Shown here: piece by piece, positions 44,578-56,900 of the stretch
Position numbering within the stretch: the first letter of the stretch is position 1
How the letters are laid out: every line of letters starts with the position of its first letter
DNA from: Acanthaster planci
Taxonomy: Eukaryota; Echinodermata; Asteroidea; Valvatida; Acanthasteridae
Direction of reading: 5' to 3'
Length of the DNA stretch: 64,000 bases
Assembly (NCBI RefSeq): GCF_001949145.1
Contig: NW_019091369.1
Location: forward strand, 3,636,592-3,700,591
Translations under genes and position numbers: made by a program
The notes under the pieces: model-generated
Told to the model about the DNA's origin: nothing
What the model saw: only the letters and a program-made list of their open reading frames with translations
Databases searched by the model: none

Positions 44578-47525
44578 ATGGCTACTTGCAGATTCTCACT
44601 TCTGGTAATAAATTTTACTTTTCTCCCCTAAGGATTTTCATAAAGTGTAACTCTATTTAACATATATAACATAAACATAAAGACTTTGTTATTCTAATGA
44701 GACAGAAGGGGTTACATATTTGGAAAACAGTCACCAATTGTGACCAGTTTGCGTCGGCTTTACAATCATTGGAAGGCAGAATGACATGAATGAGGGTTAG
44801 TCACGACTGTACGAGATGAATGACAAGGTGTTTAATTCCGACACTAAGTCTTACAATTTTCTTAAAGTTTAAGGGCTTAGGTCTATTTCTCTGCTAGTGT
44901 CAGTTCACTGATGGTTCGTTCCTAATTTTTCAACAGGTTCGACAGTTCAGCACGTCGAGTGCTGGGGCCCAGTTAGTCAAGGTAGGAGGACCTAGCTAGG
45001 CCTAGTCCTGTCATCAACTGTTCAAATGATTTACTTTCAACACGTTCATTTGTTCATGATATTTTCACTTTATTTTGACATGGGCCTAGTGAAATTAATT
45101 TTAAAAGACTGAAGGTTAACTATCTGTTTGAGCTCAATTGTAGAATACCCCGCCACCCTGCATGATCAACCTCATAGCCAGGTACAAGTCAAAGTGTCAC
45201 ACTCTTCTCAAGGGATTTTCACCTTGTACCCACGTAACCAGTCATTCCAAGGGTCGCTTTTTTAGAGTAGTGGGGTATTCTGCAATTACTCCTCAGTTTG
45301 TAAACAGTCGCTTCTTCCTCATGCTGATTATGTCTTAGTCCCTGTCATGCCTGTGGAGGTAATTGTCTATTTATAATTAATTCAGTTATCAACTCATTCC
45401 ATCATATGCCCGAGTCGTGTCATTTTTATTTGCTACAGCAGTCATAGCCAGTCAAAAATTCCTTCCATTTCTCCCTCAGTACATAGACATATCATGTCAT
45501 TTGACTGATTTTGACTGATAGGACTAAGACAACTTGGTGCCAATTGCATCTTTGCATAGGGTTTATTATATAGGTTGTCGAAAAAGTTTCAAGTTGTAAG
45601 AGCTATTTTGAAACATCCTTTCCAAGTCTAGAGCAGACTCTCATACATCTCGCTGAATTAGTTGTTAAGTAGAAAAGTTTCTATTGTACAACTTTTTTTT
45701 GTGATGTTTGGATTGTTTCACTAGCCTCCTATCCAGGTCTATGGCCTTGGTGGACGCTACGCCCATGCTCTCTACTCTGCAGCCGTTAAAGATAAGAAGC
45801 TAGACGTTATCGATAAAGAGCTTAAGTCAGTAGAGGTAAGAGGTGAAGGGTCAGGCAGAGAATCCAGGTCAACTGAAAATTATGTTTGATAACTGGATAA
45901 CATGCGTGATTAGACTTTTGCAAGAGTACATTGCCTGATGATGTGTGATTTTATTTGTAAAAAACAAATCAGTATTCCTCTCAGTAACGGTGTTGTTATG
46001 ATTAAAGTTTAAAGAATCTCAGTGTTAATCTTTGTTCATGTAAGAAATTCTCTTAGATGGTCATATTCATGGGGAACATTTTAGCTAAGGGGGGTGGGTT
46101 ACTTTGTTTAATCATGGTTTCATATTCAGCTGATTTTGTTCTTAATTCTAGCAATGCATTCTGTTCACAGGAAAACCTACAGAAAAATGTGAAACTGGCA
46201 GATTTCATCAGTAATCCTGTCATCAACAGACAGAACAAAATCAGTAAGTGTTCCCCGATATAGTATGTTTGTAAGAATCCTTCACTTTTCCTTGATAATT
46301 GGTGACATTCACTGTGAACCAGTCTGAGGGTTGAGAGTCGTTCAGAGTATAAGATGCATTCTCCCCCCGAGTCTCATGTGTAGGCCACACAGTGCCATTC
46401 ACAGTTTACACAAAGAGAAGACCACACCTATGTTTACTGCCAGGGCTGTCGTTTCTTTATTAGGTGTACTGGGTGACTTCATGCAGAGCCAGAAGATGTC
46501 TGCCACCACCGCCAACTTCATGACTGTCTTGGCTGAGAACAATCGGCTGGGCAAAATGAAGGATATCTTCAGTGCTTGGTCTCGCATTATGAGTGCTCAT
46601 AGAGGAGAGGTCGTCTGCACTATTACTACAGCCAAGGTATTTCTGAACACTGACACCCCCAAACTAGACACCTCCCTCTACCCAATGTAGTAATCTCCTT
46701 TGACATGAATGCCGTTGGATTACATGACTTGTGTTCCTGAGCAAGAGGCTTTACAGCAGTACCTTTAGTCTTCCCCGTGTTAGCCTTTTAGAAGCATGGC
46801 GGACACACCAGGAGGACGCTATTTGAAGTGGGTAAATTTGGAGCAAACAAAAGATTTTACCCAAACCAAATAGCGCCCTCCTATTATTGTGTCGGCCATG
46901 CTTCTAAAAGGCTAATTGTGATTAACTACTCCAAGATGGCACTGTATAAAGCCAATGGACTGTGTTGACTCTTATTAAAGCTAAGCAAAGGCATGCAAGT
47001 CAGGAGTAATAATTGTTAATCTGTAGTTGCAGGAATGTGTATGATTTCCTCTAATCAGTGTAAATGTCAAATTTTTGTAGCCACTGGATGCAAGCCAACA
47101 GAAGGAGGTTCAGAGCGCTTTGCAAGGTTTCATTAAAAAGGGAGAAACACTTCAGATGAACTTGCAGGTGGGTCTTGTAGAACTGACAGCACTCTTATAG
47201 TTCATGCTAGGGTAAAAAACAGTATTGCAATGGGGGCTTTGCACGGTAGCCATCTTGTAGGGCAGTTCTTTTGTTCCACAGGGAAACCGCTTTTGTGCAT
47301 ACCCTGTGGAACAAAAGAATTGGCCTGCAAGAAGGCAGCCATGCAAACCCTTTATACATGTTTCAAGAGTTGACTGTACATGGTTTCAGATGCTTGTTTT
47401 TTCTGTCTCAGGTGGATCCATCTGTCCTGGGTGGGATGGTGGTTGAGATTGGTGACAAGTACGTAGACATGTCAACAGCCACCCAGGTCAAGACGATGAC
47501 AAACCTCATAAAAGAGGCCATTTAA
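44578..47525 (+). CDS. ATP5PO: ATP synthase peripheral stalk subunit OSCP
   Basis: Oligomycin-sensitivity-conferring protein. It joins the F1 head to the peripheral stalk of mitochondrial ATP synthase, at the matrix side of the inner membrane. Seven exons: 44578-44604, 44937-44981, 45725-45835, 46171-46243, 46464-46636, 47081-47167, 47412-47525, totalling 630 nt (209 residues; human 213). The presequence [20 protein letters not shown] is short, basic and Ser-rich. The mature start [20 protein letters not shown] and the C-terminal [18 protein letters not shown] match the family. [14 protein letters not shown] is the conserved mid-region. The first two exons (9 and 15 codons) are set by phase 0 and by the fit to a presequence. 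It is divergent from MRPS6 and tail-to-tail with ITSN1. Three inverted-repeat elements lie in its introns. Confidence 0.96.
45136..45287 (+). mobile_element. MITE family B, copy 2 (152 bp, intact TIRs)
   Basis: Terminal inverted repeats of about 21 bp: the left reads aattgtagaataccccgcca, and the right is its complement with three differences (tggggtattctgcaatt). No open frame. Located in ATP5PO intron 2. Homologous to 30380-30535 in reverse orientation. Confidence 0.8.
46781..46914. repeat. 134-bp foldback element D
   Basis: Left arm begins tagccttttagaagcatggc; the right arm ends with its complement (gccatgcttctaaaaggcta). Pairing continues inward through ggacgctattt/aaatagcgccc. Located in ATP5PO intron 5. 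Single copy in this window. Confidence 0.85.
47234..47350. repeat. 117-bp foldback element C, copy 2
   Basis: Same length and structure as 36333-36449 (gttccacaggg centre left, accctgtggaacaaaag centre right). Located in ATP5PO intron 6, ending about 60 bp before the last exon. Confidence 0.85.
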
Positions 47526-50500
47526 TCGAGGAATATCTGCTGCCTGGTGAAGCTGTTGAAGGGGGGTATGGAGCTGAGACATAGGAAAATATATACAGAT
47601 GTGATACTACAAAGTTACAGAGGGTGAATTATTCTGGGAATAAAGGCGTGCCTGGAAACACCCGATGTCATGATATATGCCAACAGTGGTAGTATTCATG
47701 GAATTGTTTGCTAGGCTGGTCAATGGCCTGTTCAAATGTCGTTACCCATCCGTGATGTTACACAAACCCGTTATCCGCTTTGCATGGACAGAGCCAGCAG
47801 AGAGTATAACCCTTTAATGCAGTGTTCCATGGGGCAGCTGGCAAGGTTTAAAGAGTTTTTAATGCAAGTTTCTAGTCAACATTTATTCTAATCTATTTTG
47901 AAAGAAATTAACAAAGTGGAAACTGTGTTTAGGAATTCTGAGGTTAGCCGTAGCAACTTTCAATCCAAGTCTGTGATTTTGTTTTTTGGACCATTGTTCC
48001 TTGCAGATTTCACATTTCCCAATTCAGTTCAATCACATGGAGTATTGGTCTCTCTTTACGACATCTTGGATGAGTTCCCAGTAGACTGCAGTCTACATTA
48101 CCATGGATTGGGTCTTTAAATTATTGGCACCAGTCCAGAGATGTCATGTGGAGCCTTTTATTGCTGTTTTGTTTCCTAAAAGTGTGCATGATTCAGTAGG
48201 AGTTTGTGAAATAAAGTGGCTCTTTGTTGATGATCCGATTACGTCTTTTTCTTTTTGTAACATTATTTCCCTTGAAATAAGTTAACACAATCTCACATGT
48301 ACACGTTCATCCTTGATTTGTTTTTCTTTTTCTTTAGAGTGAAACATGAAACTTGTCACCAACTTGACCCTTACCAATGTTACATATTTATACTGTTCAA
48401 TAGATTTTCTTTTTGGAATTTAAAATATATTCACAGATAGTTTATCATTATAATACATATCAATCGCTCTGCATAAATTTCAATAAGTGCGCAACATATT
48501 GATCAATACATAAACATTCAATACTCGGTACGTGACTATAAAGATTAAATTATTTCTCATGGAAGATGACAACTCTTAGATTTTTTCAAGCTCATTTACA
48601 ACCCTAAGAATTTCGGAAACTGTTGGGTTGATACGTCATACCTTGACCATGGTGCCTGTGGGAAGATTATGGTGAAGTGGTCAGAATTGGTCGACTGTAG
48701 GGCTTTCTTTGTTGTTACAGACACAAGGAAAACTGCAGAGATCTGCTCTTAGTGATATTTTGGTGAGCATACACGCCTTGAAAGACTTGAGTTGTAGACA
48801 AACTCAGAAGCTCACCGAAGTGATTGCAACCATACAATGCCAGACTTGCATGAAGAATGTTGACATCTTTGCTCCTTGAATTTTTTTTAAGAAACACCTG
48901 GGTATATATTGGCAGCTGCATGCTTTGGTCCTAAGGCTAATGATATCAATGAGGTGGAAGCTTTGATTTAGAAAAATAAGTACAAAGACCTAAAATACAG
49001 TGAATTTCTGATCTATATATACAGATCTGCAGATTAAGTTCACATTGGATAGAATGGCTCTTATTTTCTGGAATCTTTTCAGAAGTAAATATTTTCATTT
49101 TTCCTTAGGAACTTTGTCTTTATTCATTATCAACATGCATGATTTGCTTATTGCAACTTGAAGCAAAGCATTTCTTTCTTTGTCGCCAAAAAAAAAAACA
49201 TTTCTGATAGTCACAAATCAATAAAAAGTTCTATATACACTGCCTGTTTTCTGATGGCTGATACTGACAGAAATTCAAGTTGATAATAATTTTTGGCTTT
49301 TGAGTGCTTCTAAATACCGACGGCATATAAAACAGATTTCCTTCCAATATCCTGGCAACTTTTCATTTGATTTGTCTAACTCTGTACATGTTAAATTTGA
49401 TGCTACACTTTATGCTAAGATATCATCAATAAGTACATAACATATTTCTATGGAAGCTCATCAGAGGCCTGTGTAACCAGGACCACCATTAAGCTTAAAA
49501 AACAAAGAGAAAGCCTAAAGTTTTTACATTTTATAAATAAATACACATTGCCATTTTTACATGTGCGTAATTGTTTAGCAAAGTTAACATTTAGACTGCA
49601 ACTACTTGAAAACAATGTGTTTATTTGAGGACTGTACTGGCCAGAAAAAAACTGCTAACTTTTTTTCTTCAACACATCAAGTTGTAAAGGTCTTCAACAA
49701 CCAATCAACTCATTCAGAGTCAAAATTTACAAGCTCCGTCTACCCCTAGAAGAAACATTCCAGTTTATGTTAGCAGAACAGATCTGTGGTGATGGTAAGT
49801 GCATTTTGTGGGTTAGCGTAGATCATGCTAAATGCTCATACAGCTACAAGTTTGACTTCAAGAATGCTTATATCCTTGAAAAGTCTAGGGCAAAGACTCA
49901 ATTTACATTATTTTGGTCAACATTTGTACAGTGGACAATGCATGAACTGGCAAGTACTGCTGAAGAACGGTAACAGAGGAGGGCACCATTCTTACGAGAC
50001 AAACTGTTCTGAATTTCTGTACATTTCTCTCCTTATGGATGGGGCCTGTTATGCACCATTACTGTTATTCAGTTGTAAAAATAATCCAAATCCAGTAGTC
50101 TCACGGCTTCTGTGTTCTTGGGCTGAAGCAGAAAGTTTATACTACAAGCGTGAAGAGAACAGTGGTTTTATAAGTTGGCAAAATAAGATTTACAAAGGAG
50201 TGGTGGAGGTCCATGACCCTTCCCATCTCCTTACCAAATCAAAGACAAAGGACACAGAGATAAACACATATAATATTTTAAAAACACCACAAAATGTCAA
50301 CTATTGCAGGGCAATACTTTATAGTTGATCCAAGAGATGACGTGATCGTAAACTGTCTCATGAAGACATCTCCTGGTTTCAATCCTGAACACATTTTATC
50401 TTCAACATCGGCAAGAATTATCCTGTTGATAAATGGAATCTTTCAAAGACCACTTTCTTCAAAACTTAATTGTTCCAAGCAGACATTACAGTATACATTC

Positions 50501-50901
50501 TGATGGCACAGACTTGGCAAAATGTCAAGAAGGCACCTGAAGATGTTAGCATTCTTTCAAAGGGGCAAAGGGCAATTGAACTGTGACTAGTACAGTTTTT
50601 GTTCATTTCACATTTTTGTTCTTCAAGTTTGAAAAAATCCATTCTGTTTTTTCCTTCCACCTGCTTGTGATTCTCTCAATAGTTGTGATAAACTTTCTGA
50701 AATCTGAGCAAGACTTTGCCAGGTATGTGATCGGAGCGCAAATGGATGTAGTGGATTTTAATTAGGGTCAGACGATCCACCTACATCACTATTTTGAAAG
50801 ACTGATGAGATACAAGGCCAAGCTTGGCCATAACGTTGAAGAGAAAATTATGGACTTGGCAGATTTTATTTGGGTTGGGGGGGGGTCATGGATGGATTAT
50901 A
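47526..50901. other. Tail-to-tail spacer between ATP5PO and ITSN1
   Basis: Probably the two 3' UTRs plus spacer. ATP5PO-strand AATAAA occurs near 47638 and 48212. On the ITSN1 strand AATAAA lies near 50865, about 35 bp after the stop, with more distal ones around 49620. A 168-codon plus-strand frame at 49825-50328 is long for this AT content, but matches no family I know. Confidence 0.6.
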
Positions 50902-53900
50902 TCAACACGTTGATTGATCGTAAAGATGTAAGTCTAATTTGACCAGGACTTCCCCAGTAGATACTTCATGGAGGAGTAACTGCTTCGTCAAAGGTTCCCG
51001 ACCTTTTCTCTCCTTGATGACGTCGGCAACACGCACTTCGGTCCGACCAAGAAAATCTGGACAAAAGCAAACCACAAAAAATAAAATAAGCACACTTTAA
51101 AAAGAAGAAAATCGATTCTTAGGATCCTATCTATCAATACAGATGTGTTGCCAGCTAGCGAAACATTAAATTAACCAAGCACCTTTGTGGATTTCACATG
51201 AGCATTTCACAGAGAAAAAGAACATTGAAGAGTTTCCTTGATTATCATAATTTGTTGAACTTACCATTGGGTGAGAAGAGATCTCTGTCATACACAGTGA
51301 TACACAACACATCCTGCTCAAGATCTTTGACTGTGAACTGCATCGAGGCATCCCAGACTGGACTCAGAGTGTCTGGGACAACACGGGTACGATGCTCTTG
51401 AGATCCCATACGCACTTCACAGTATGGATCAGCACGGCCTGGGAAGAACGAAAGGAGGAAACCAAGATTGATGCATCAAGGAGTGATCATGGCTGACTAC
51501 AAATCATGAAACTTGATCAAAGTGTCAACAATAGTTCAACTACTCTTGTCAGAAGATATTCTGGTGATTCTAAAAATTACTTGAGAACTAAAAAATCAGA
51601 CCTTTTCTCATATTATAGGAAGAAACTTGCTAAAATATATTAAGTGATTCAAAGCTTAACGTCAAGGACTGGTATCAAATTCAAGCTATATTTATCTCAA
51701 TATTAGGAAACCATAAATATTTGAAAAAAAAAGAAGAGAAAAAGAGATTTGTTTTGTCTTTAATTCTTGGCCCAAGAGCATACTATCTGGTTGGTTGGTT
51801 GTTACCTGTAATATTATTGGACGGTTTGAAGTCGTGACCTTCAATGATGACAACCAATAGTCTTCCTACGCCCTTGCTTCTCATAGAACGAGCTGTAACG
51901 AAGAACAAAACACCATGACAATGCAAGTCATCAGAAACATATCACTTTTATTTGGGTCACAGAACCTAATATTGGGGCTCCTTTGCTGTGAGGAATTTTG
52001 ACAATTATAGTGGAAAATTCTGTGCAAACTAGAGGCATATTTTACAGGTTAGCTAGGTATGGGCCTGGCCTGCATGTTTATTTCCTGGACAAGTTTCTGT
52101 TTGTTGTAAGCACAGTTCGGTGACAGGATCGTGTTGTAATAAGAAGGGCTGTAAAAAAAAAGATCCTAGGATGCCATGGAGAAATCATGGCCGAGATAAA
52201 TCTTGTGGTTGGACCAAGAAAGGACAATGAAACAATGATGGGACAATCCCTTTAAGAGTCAAGGTCACTGACCTCTCTGCAGCTTCTCTCGTTTCTTCTT
52301 CTCTGTCTCGATGTAGTTCTTAGAGGCTGCTTGGATCTTTTCCATCCAACGATTCTTGTCATTGGTGCTCTCGGCACGCAGCGAGTATACCTTGTCGATG
52401 TGGTTGATGTTGAAGACAAAGTCATTAGATCCACCATCATTTGTCGACTTCACATCAACTTCATTCAGAAATAGAGGCTAGGGATGACAATATTTAGAAC
52501 ATTTTGTAATACGAACATTCTTGTGAAAAAAATTGCACTGTATGCCAGATTTCAGAGATTTTTTCCACAAACCTCTGTCTCATTTTTTCCCTCAAAAGTC
52601 AACAATCAAGCTAACAGATGGATTAGCATAGCTGCTTACTTGTCTGTACATGCGATATTCCACCGTTCGCTTGCTATTAGAAGCTACAAATGGTTGTAAA
52701 CCAGGTTTAACGGGCTGTGTGAACAGCAAGAAGTCATTGAAGAGAAACGCATACAACTCCTTGTTACTCTTTGTCTGTCGGGAAGAAAAAAAAATACACT
52801 TCATAATCAGCTCCACACTCACTTTCAAATTCATGGAAACTACTTTGTGAAGGAGGTTGGAATCTTAAACTTTGGTCTATTGCAATGAATTATAAAATGG
52901 ACAACAAATTCAAAGACAAGTATAGGGGAGTTGGGTTGGTATAGGGGCTCTTCCCCTGCCTTCCACCTCTACGGTCTGGGTTCGATTCCCGGCTCGGTCT
53001 GGGATTAGACCCACCGTGGATTGGGTTTTCAGTCCTGATTCCACGGGTTTCATCCAAAATATTCCGCTGGGCTTTTCCTCCCACCTTTAACACTGTAACT
53101 GCCTCTCACTGTCTCCTCTCGGCAGCTTTCTTCAGACTTGTGAATTACAGCGCCTAGGGGGCTTTTGAGGGATCTTTGGTGTCATTACCAGAAACAATTA
53201 ATGACAATAAAAACCAGCATGCATGCCAATCACTGGACTCATTCATTACAATACAAACCTGCTCAACGAATCAATACACACTTACCTTTTGGAGCTTCCC
53301 GGAATGTAGATACTTTCTTGGCCCTAGGCAGTTGGTCAGTGAATTGAAAATCAACTCCTTTAGAACAAAAATAAAACCACATAAAAGCCTCGTCCAATCT
53401 TTTGGTTGAAGCAGTTGCAAATATTCATCTTACTTTGCACCTTTATATCATGTTTTGTTAAAACCCTTCATCACCAAAAATATTCTTAATCCTTTCAAAC
53501 TATTACATACATTCTAGGTGAGTTCACATGCAATGGAGGTATCCTGTCATATTCCTTCTTATTTTAACTACATCCCTGAGCACCAAACTACATCAGCCCC
53601 ATCAATGCATAACTCTACCAAGTCCAATCCATTTCAACCTGTCACCCTTCTTGGCCAGTCCAGGGTATTCCCTATGCACTTGTTCCCTGAAATTTGAATC
53701 CACCCAGCCCCGCCCGCCCATCTCAATCCCTCCACCCACCTCTGCCAATCCAGGACAGTCTACATCCACCTGCAGCCATTCCAACCCCACCTGGCTCCAC
53801 CCAATTCTGCCAATCTAGGGCTGTNNNNNNNNNNCAGTCTACATCCCCCTGCAGCCACTCCAACCCAACCCAGCTCCACCCACCTATCACAACCCCCTCC

Positions 53901-56900
53901 ACCCACCTCTGCCAATCCAGGGCAGTCTACATGCACCTGCAGCCATTCCAATTTATCTGAGTTCTCTTTTTCCCTGACTCCCTCGTTGACCTGTTGACAT
54001 AACTCCTCGGCTTTCTCTAAGGCAGTACGGATAGTGGCATGATCAGGGTGTGTTTCCGCTGTATATTTCAGTATCTGTATTCCAGAATGAATAAAGGCAC
54101 CAGGTAAGTTTCACTTCAAAACAAACCACACGCCATTTTTTCTTTTGTAGTTTCACATATTTTTCCATGGGGCAAACCTTATTGTGTTGCCCATGATCAC
54201 TGGTAGAACCAATGTGTAATGGACACAGACTTGGTGACAAAACAAGAACATCCAACAAAAACTGAAAATAGACAATGAAAAATAAGGATGTCTAACTGAC
54301 CTTTTTAATGAGTAGAGGATAGCGAGTGATGCGTTGCATGGGCTTAATGAGATAGCTGCTAACTGGCATACCTTTGACCCGGGGATCCTGAGCTAGTTTC
54401 TGATCAAAGAAAAAAAAAAGAGACTAATAAAATCATTGCTTTGCTCTGCCAATTTATCATTAACAGAAGAAACGTTGAAAGCTTTCAAAAGACTGAAACA
54501 CAGATTCCCTTTTGCATCATGTTGATTTTCTTTAGAGTGGGGGGACGAGATGGGGACTTAAACTGCTCAGGAGAATCACGACAAGTGAAGTTTCACCTTA
54601 AACGTCTTCATGTAATGTACATGTAAATGAAGATTACCTTCTTTTAAAGAGGATGTTGCCATGGAAGATGACACATATAAAAATAAAACGGGGCTATAGG
54701 CCTGCCTGTCAGGGGTAATAGCATCTTATGACAAGCTCTGGCCCTTTGATAAAGCACTCTTCATGTCTTTAATTTCTGAAGTGCCTTAGGCACTCAGGCA
54801 GGCATCCTGAAGGAACCTGCATCACAATGATACACTCACTGCATCACAAATTCAAGATTTCTAACATTTTTCCCTGTTTACCTTGACATATTCTTTAAAT
54901 TCTGGATCACTGTCAATTCTCTGCTGTAGCAAACTTGATGCATTCAACTGACAGCTACAGAAACGGATGTAAGCTGTCATACGAGGAAGCTAGAAAGAAA
55001 TCAACAGGGATGGAGAAAAGGTCCTGTTCTGTAACTCCATTAAACCATACACACTCCACTCTTATCAAGTTTGTATGTGATAATTGAAATTAATCAGTGT
55101 TAAATCTGATTATTATCTGTTGAATCTCTTTAATTGTTCTGTTTAATTGTCATCCTCGATTTACCTGTTCACATAAAATATCTCCAATCATGTGTATCAG
55201 CTGGCCTTCACCAGACATCTTCTTACGAACTCGCAACGACCTGGTTTACAAGGATAAACACGAAAAAGAGAAATTACAAAACTACAAATAAAAACATTAA
55301 AGATAAAGAAAAGTCTCAGCAGCATTCTGATTGGTCAGATGGAACTCTGATGTTTGGATGCCAGTGTCAAGAGAAAGAACCGATATCTCTAGCGCTAATT
55401 ATTATTCCTGGTAATCCAGTTACACTTTATGTGGCAAACTTTATTTAAAATAATTATCACAAGCTTTGGCAGAAATAAAAAGAAGAAAAGGCCTGTATTC
55501 TGGCACCATGGTTAAATGTTTAGAATCAGAGAATTACACCTGTTGTTAAACTTACATGTACATTGTCATGAGTAAGGCACACAAGCACTGACGACTTGTA
55601 GTATCGTAACATTAACGTCATGAGAAGATTAGTGAAACCAAACAGGTGACAGGGGTACCAACTTGGTTGCTTGATGGGTACATGGACTTACTTAAGTAGT
55701 TTGTTATTGCATTGTATGATTTCTCTCCAATTCACAAAGATCCGTGACATCTCTTGTACGTCTACCTTGCCTGAATCACTCAGAGGCTTCTGGAAAACCT
55801 AGTACGTACCAAAAAAGAGAGTTTGTCATTTCAGAGAACAAAATAGATAAAATGAAACTGATTGTAAAATCACTGATAGGAATGTCTTGCAGGAATTATG
55901 AAAGCATGTTCTGCGCAAGATGAAAAATTCTTGAAATATCAAGATCCAATTGGGTGATTCTGCGCAAGGTGTATTAAGCATCTATATTTTACTATTTGGA
56001 TCCGCGGCCTGGTGGGGGGGGGATTTGATCCATTGTGACAAATCTACTTAAATGTCATTCCTTTCACTACAGCTACCAAAACCTGCAAAATCTAAGATCA
56101 CTGAACAACATGTCACATCATTTTGGGGAATAAATTTACAAAATTGTACTGATAACTTCTTGAATGCTAACTTCAATAGCCAGGACTAGATCATCAACAT
56201 AGGCCTGTTCGGTATTGATGAGCTCATGAATACTCTCCTGTCGATGTCTTTCCATCGGTGCTGTACACTCTAACAGATGTTGATCTTTGGTCCCTGGAGA
56301 ATAAATAAGAACATCAACATCTAGACTTGATTAATTGGCCATTAATTGGTCAAGGTGTTGAAAGGGTTCCCGTTAAGGGAGACAAGAGATTTATCTAGAT
56401 TGTTCTTTTTGCAATTAAATTTAAAGTTTAAAAATTTGATCCAAAAGTCACTGTCATATATTGAGGTATTTTTGTTCAATTCCCATGTTCAATTTGAAAA
56501 TTTAATGAAGATTTGGAATTCAAAGCTAACATGTACAGTTCCATCCCTGTAACACAATGCTACTATCATAAGGAAACATCCTTAAAACTTCAGGTTGAAA
56601 GAACTATTGTTTTTTAAAAAGTACAACCGATGTCAAAGTCACTGATCTGATGTCATTTCAGGGGGGGGGGGGCCTTTTATAACAGCAGTCTGCATGGTTT
56701 ATGCTAGCATGGATCTAAGCGGTATATGGCAGCCAATCAATGAGCAAACTGAATCTTAGTTCTTTGATGGAATCAGCTGACATTGGTACAGTGGCACTCT
56801 TCTCATCCTCTGCCTTCACAAGTCAGGTTCAAATCCCATCCATGCTGACATGTGGACTGGGTTTTCGGCCCCTAGCAGATTTCCTGGGTTTTAAACTGGT

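Noticed and set aside
53528-53960. Pro/Ser-rich plus-strand open frames around the N gap
   Set aside because: Translations of the C-rich strand of the exon-derived array; the gap runs through one of them.
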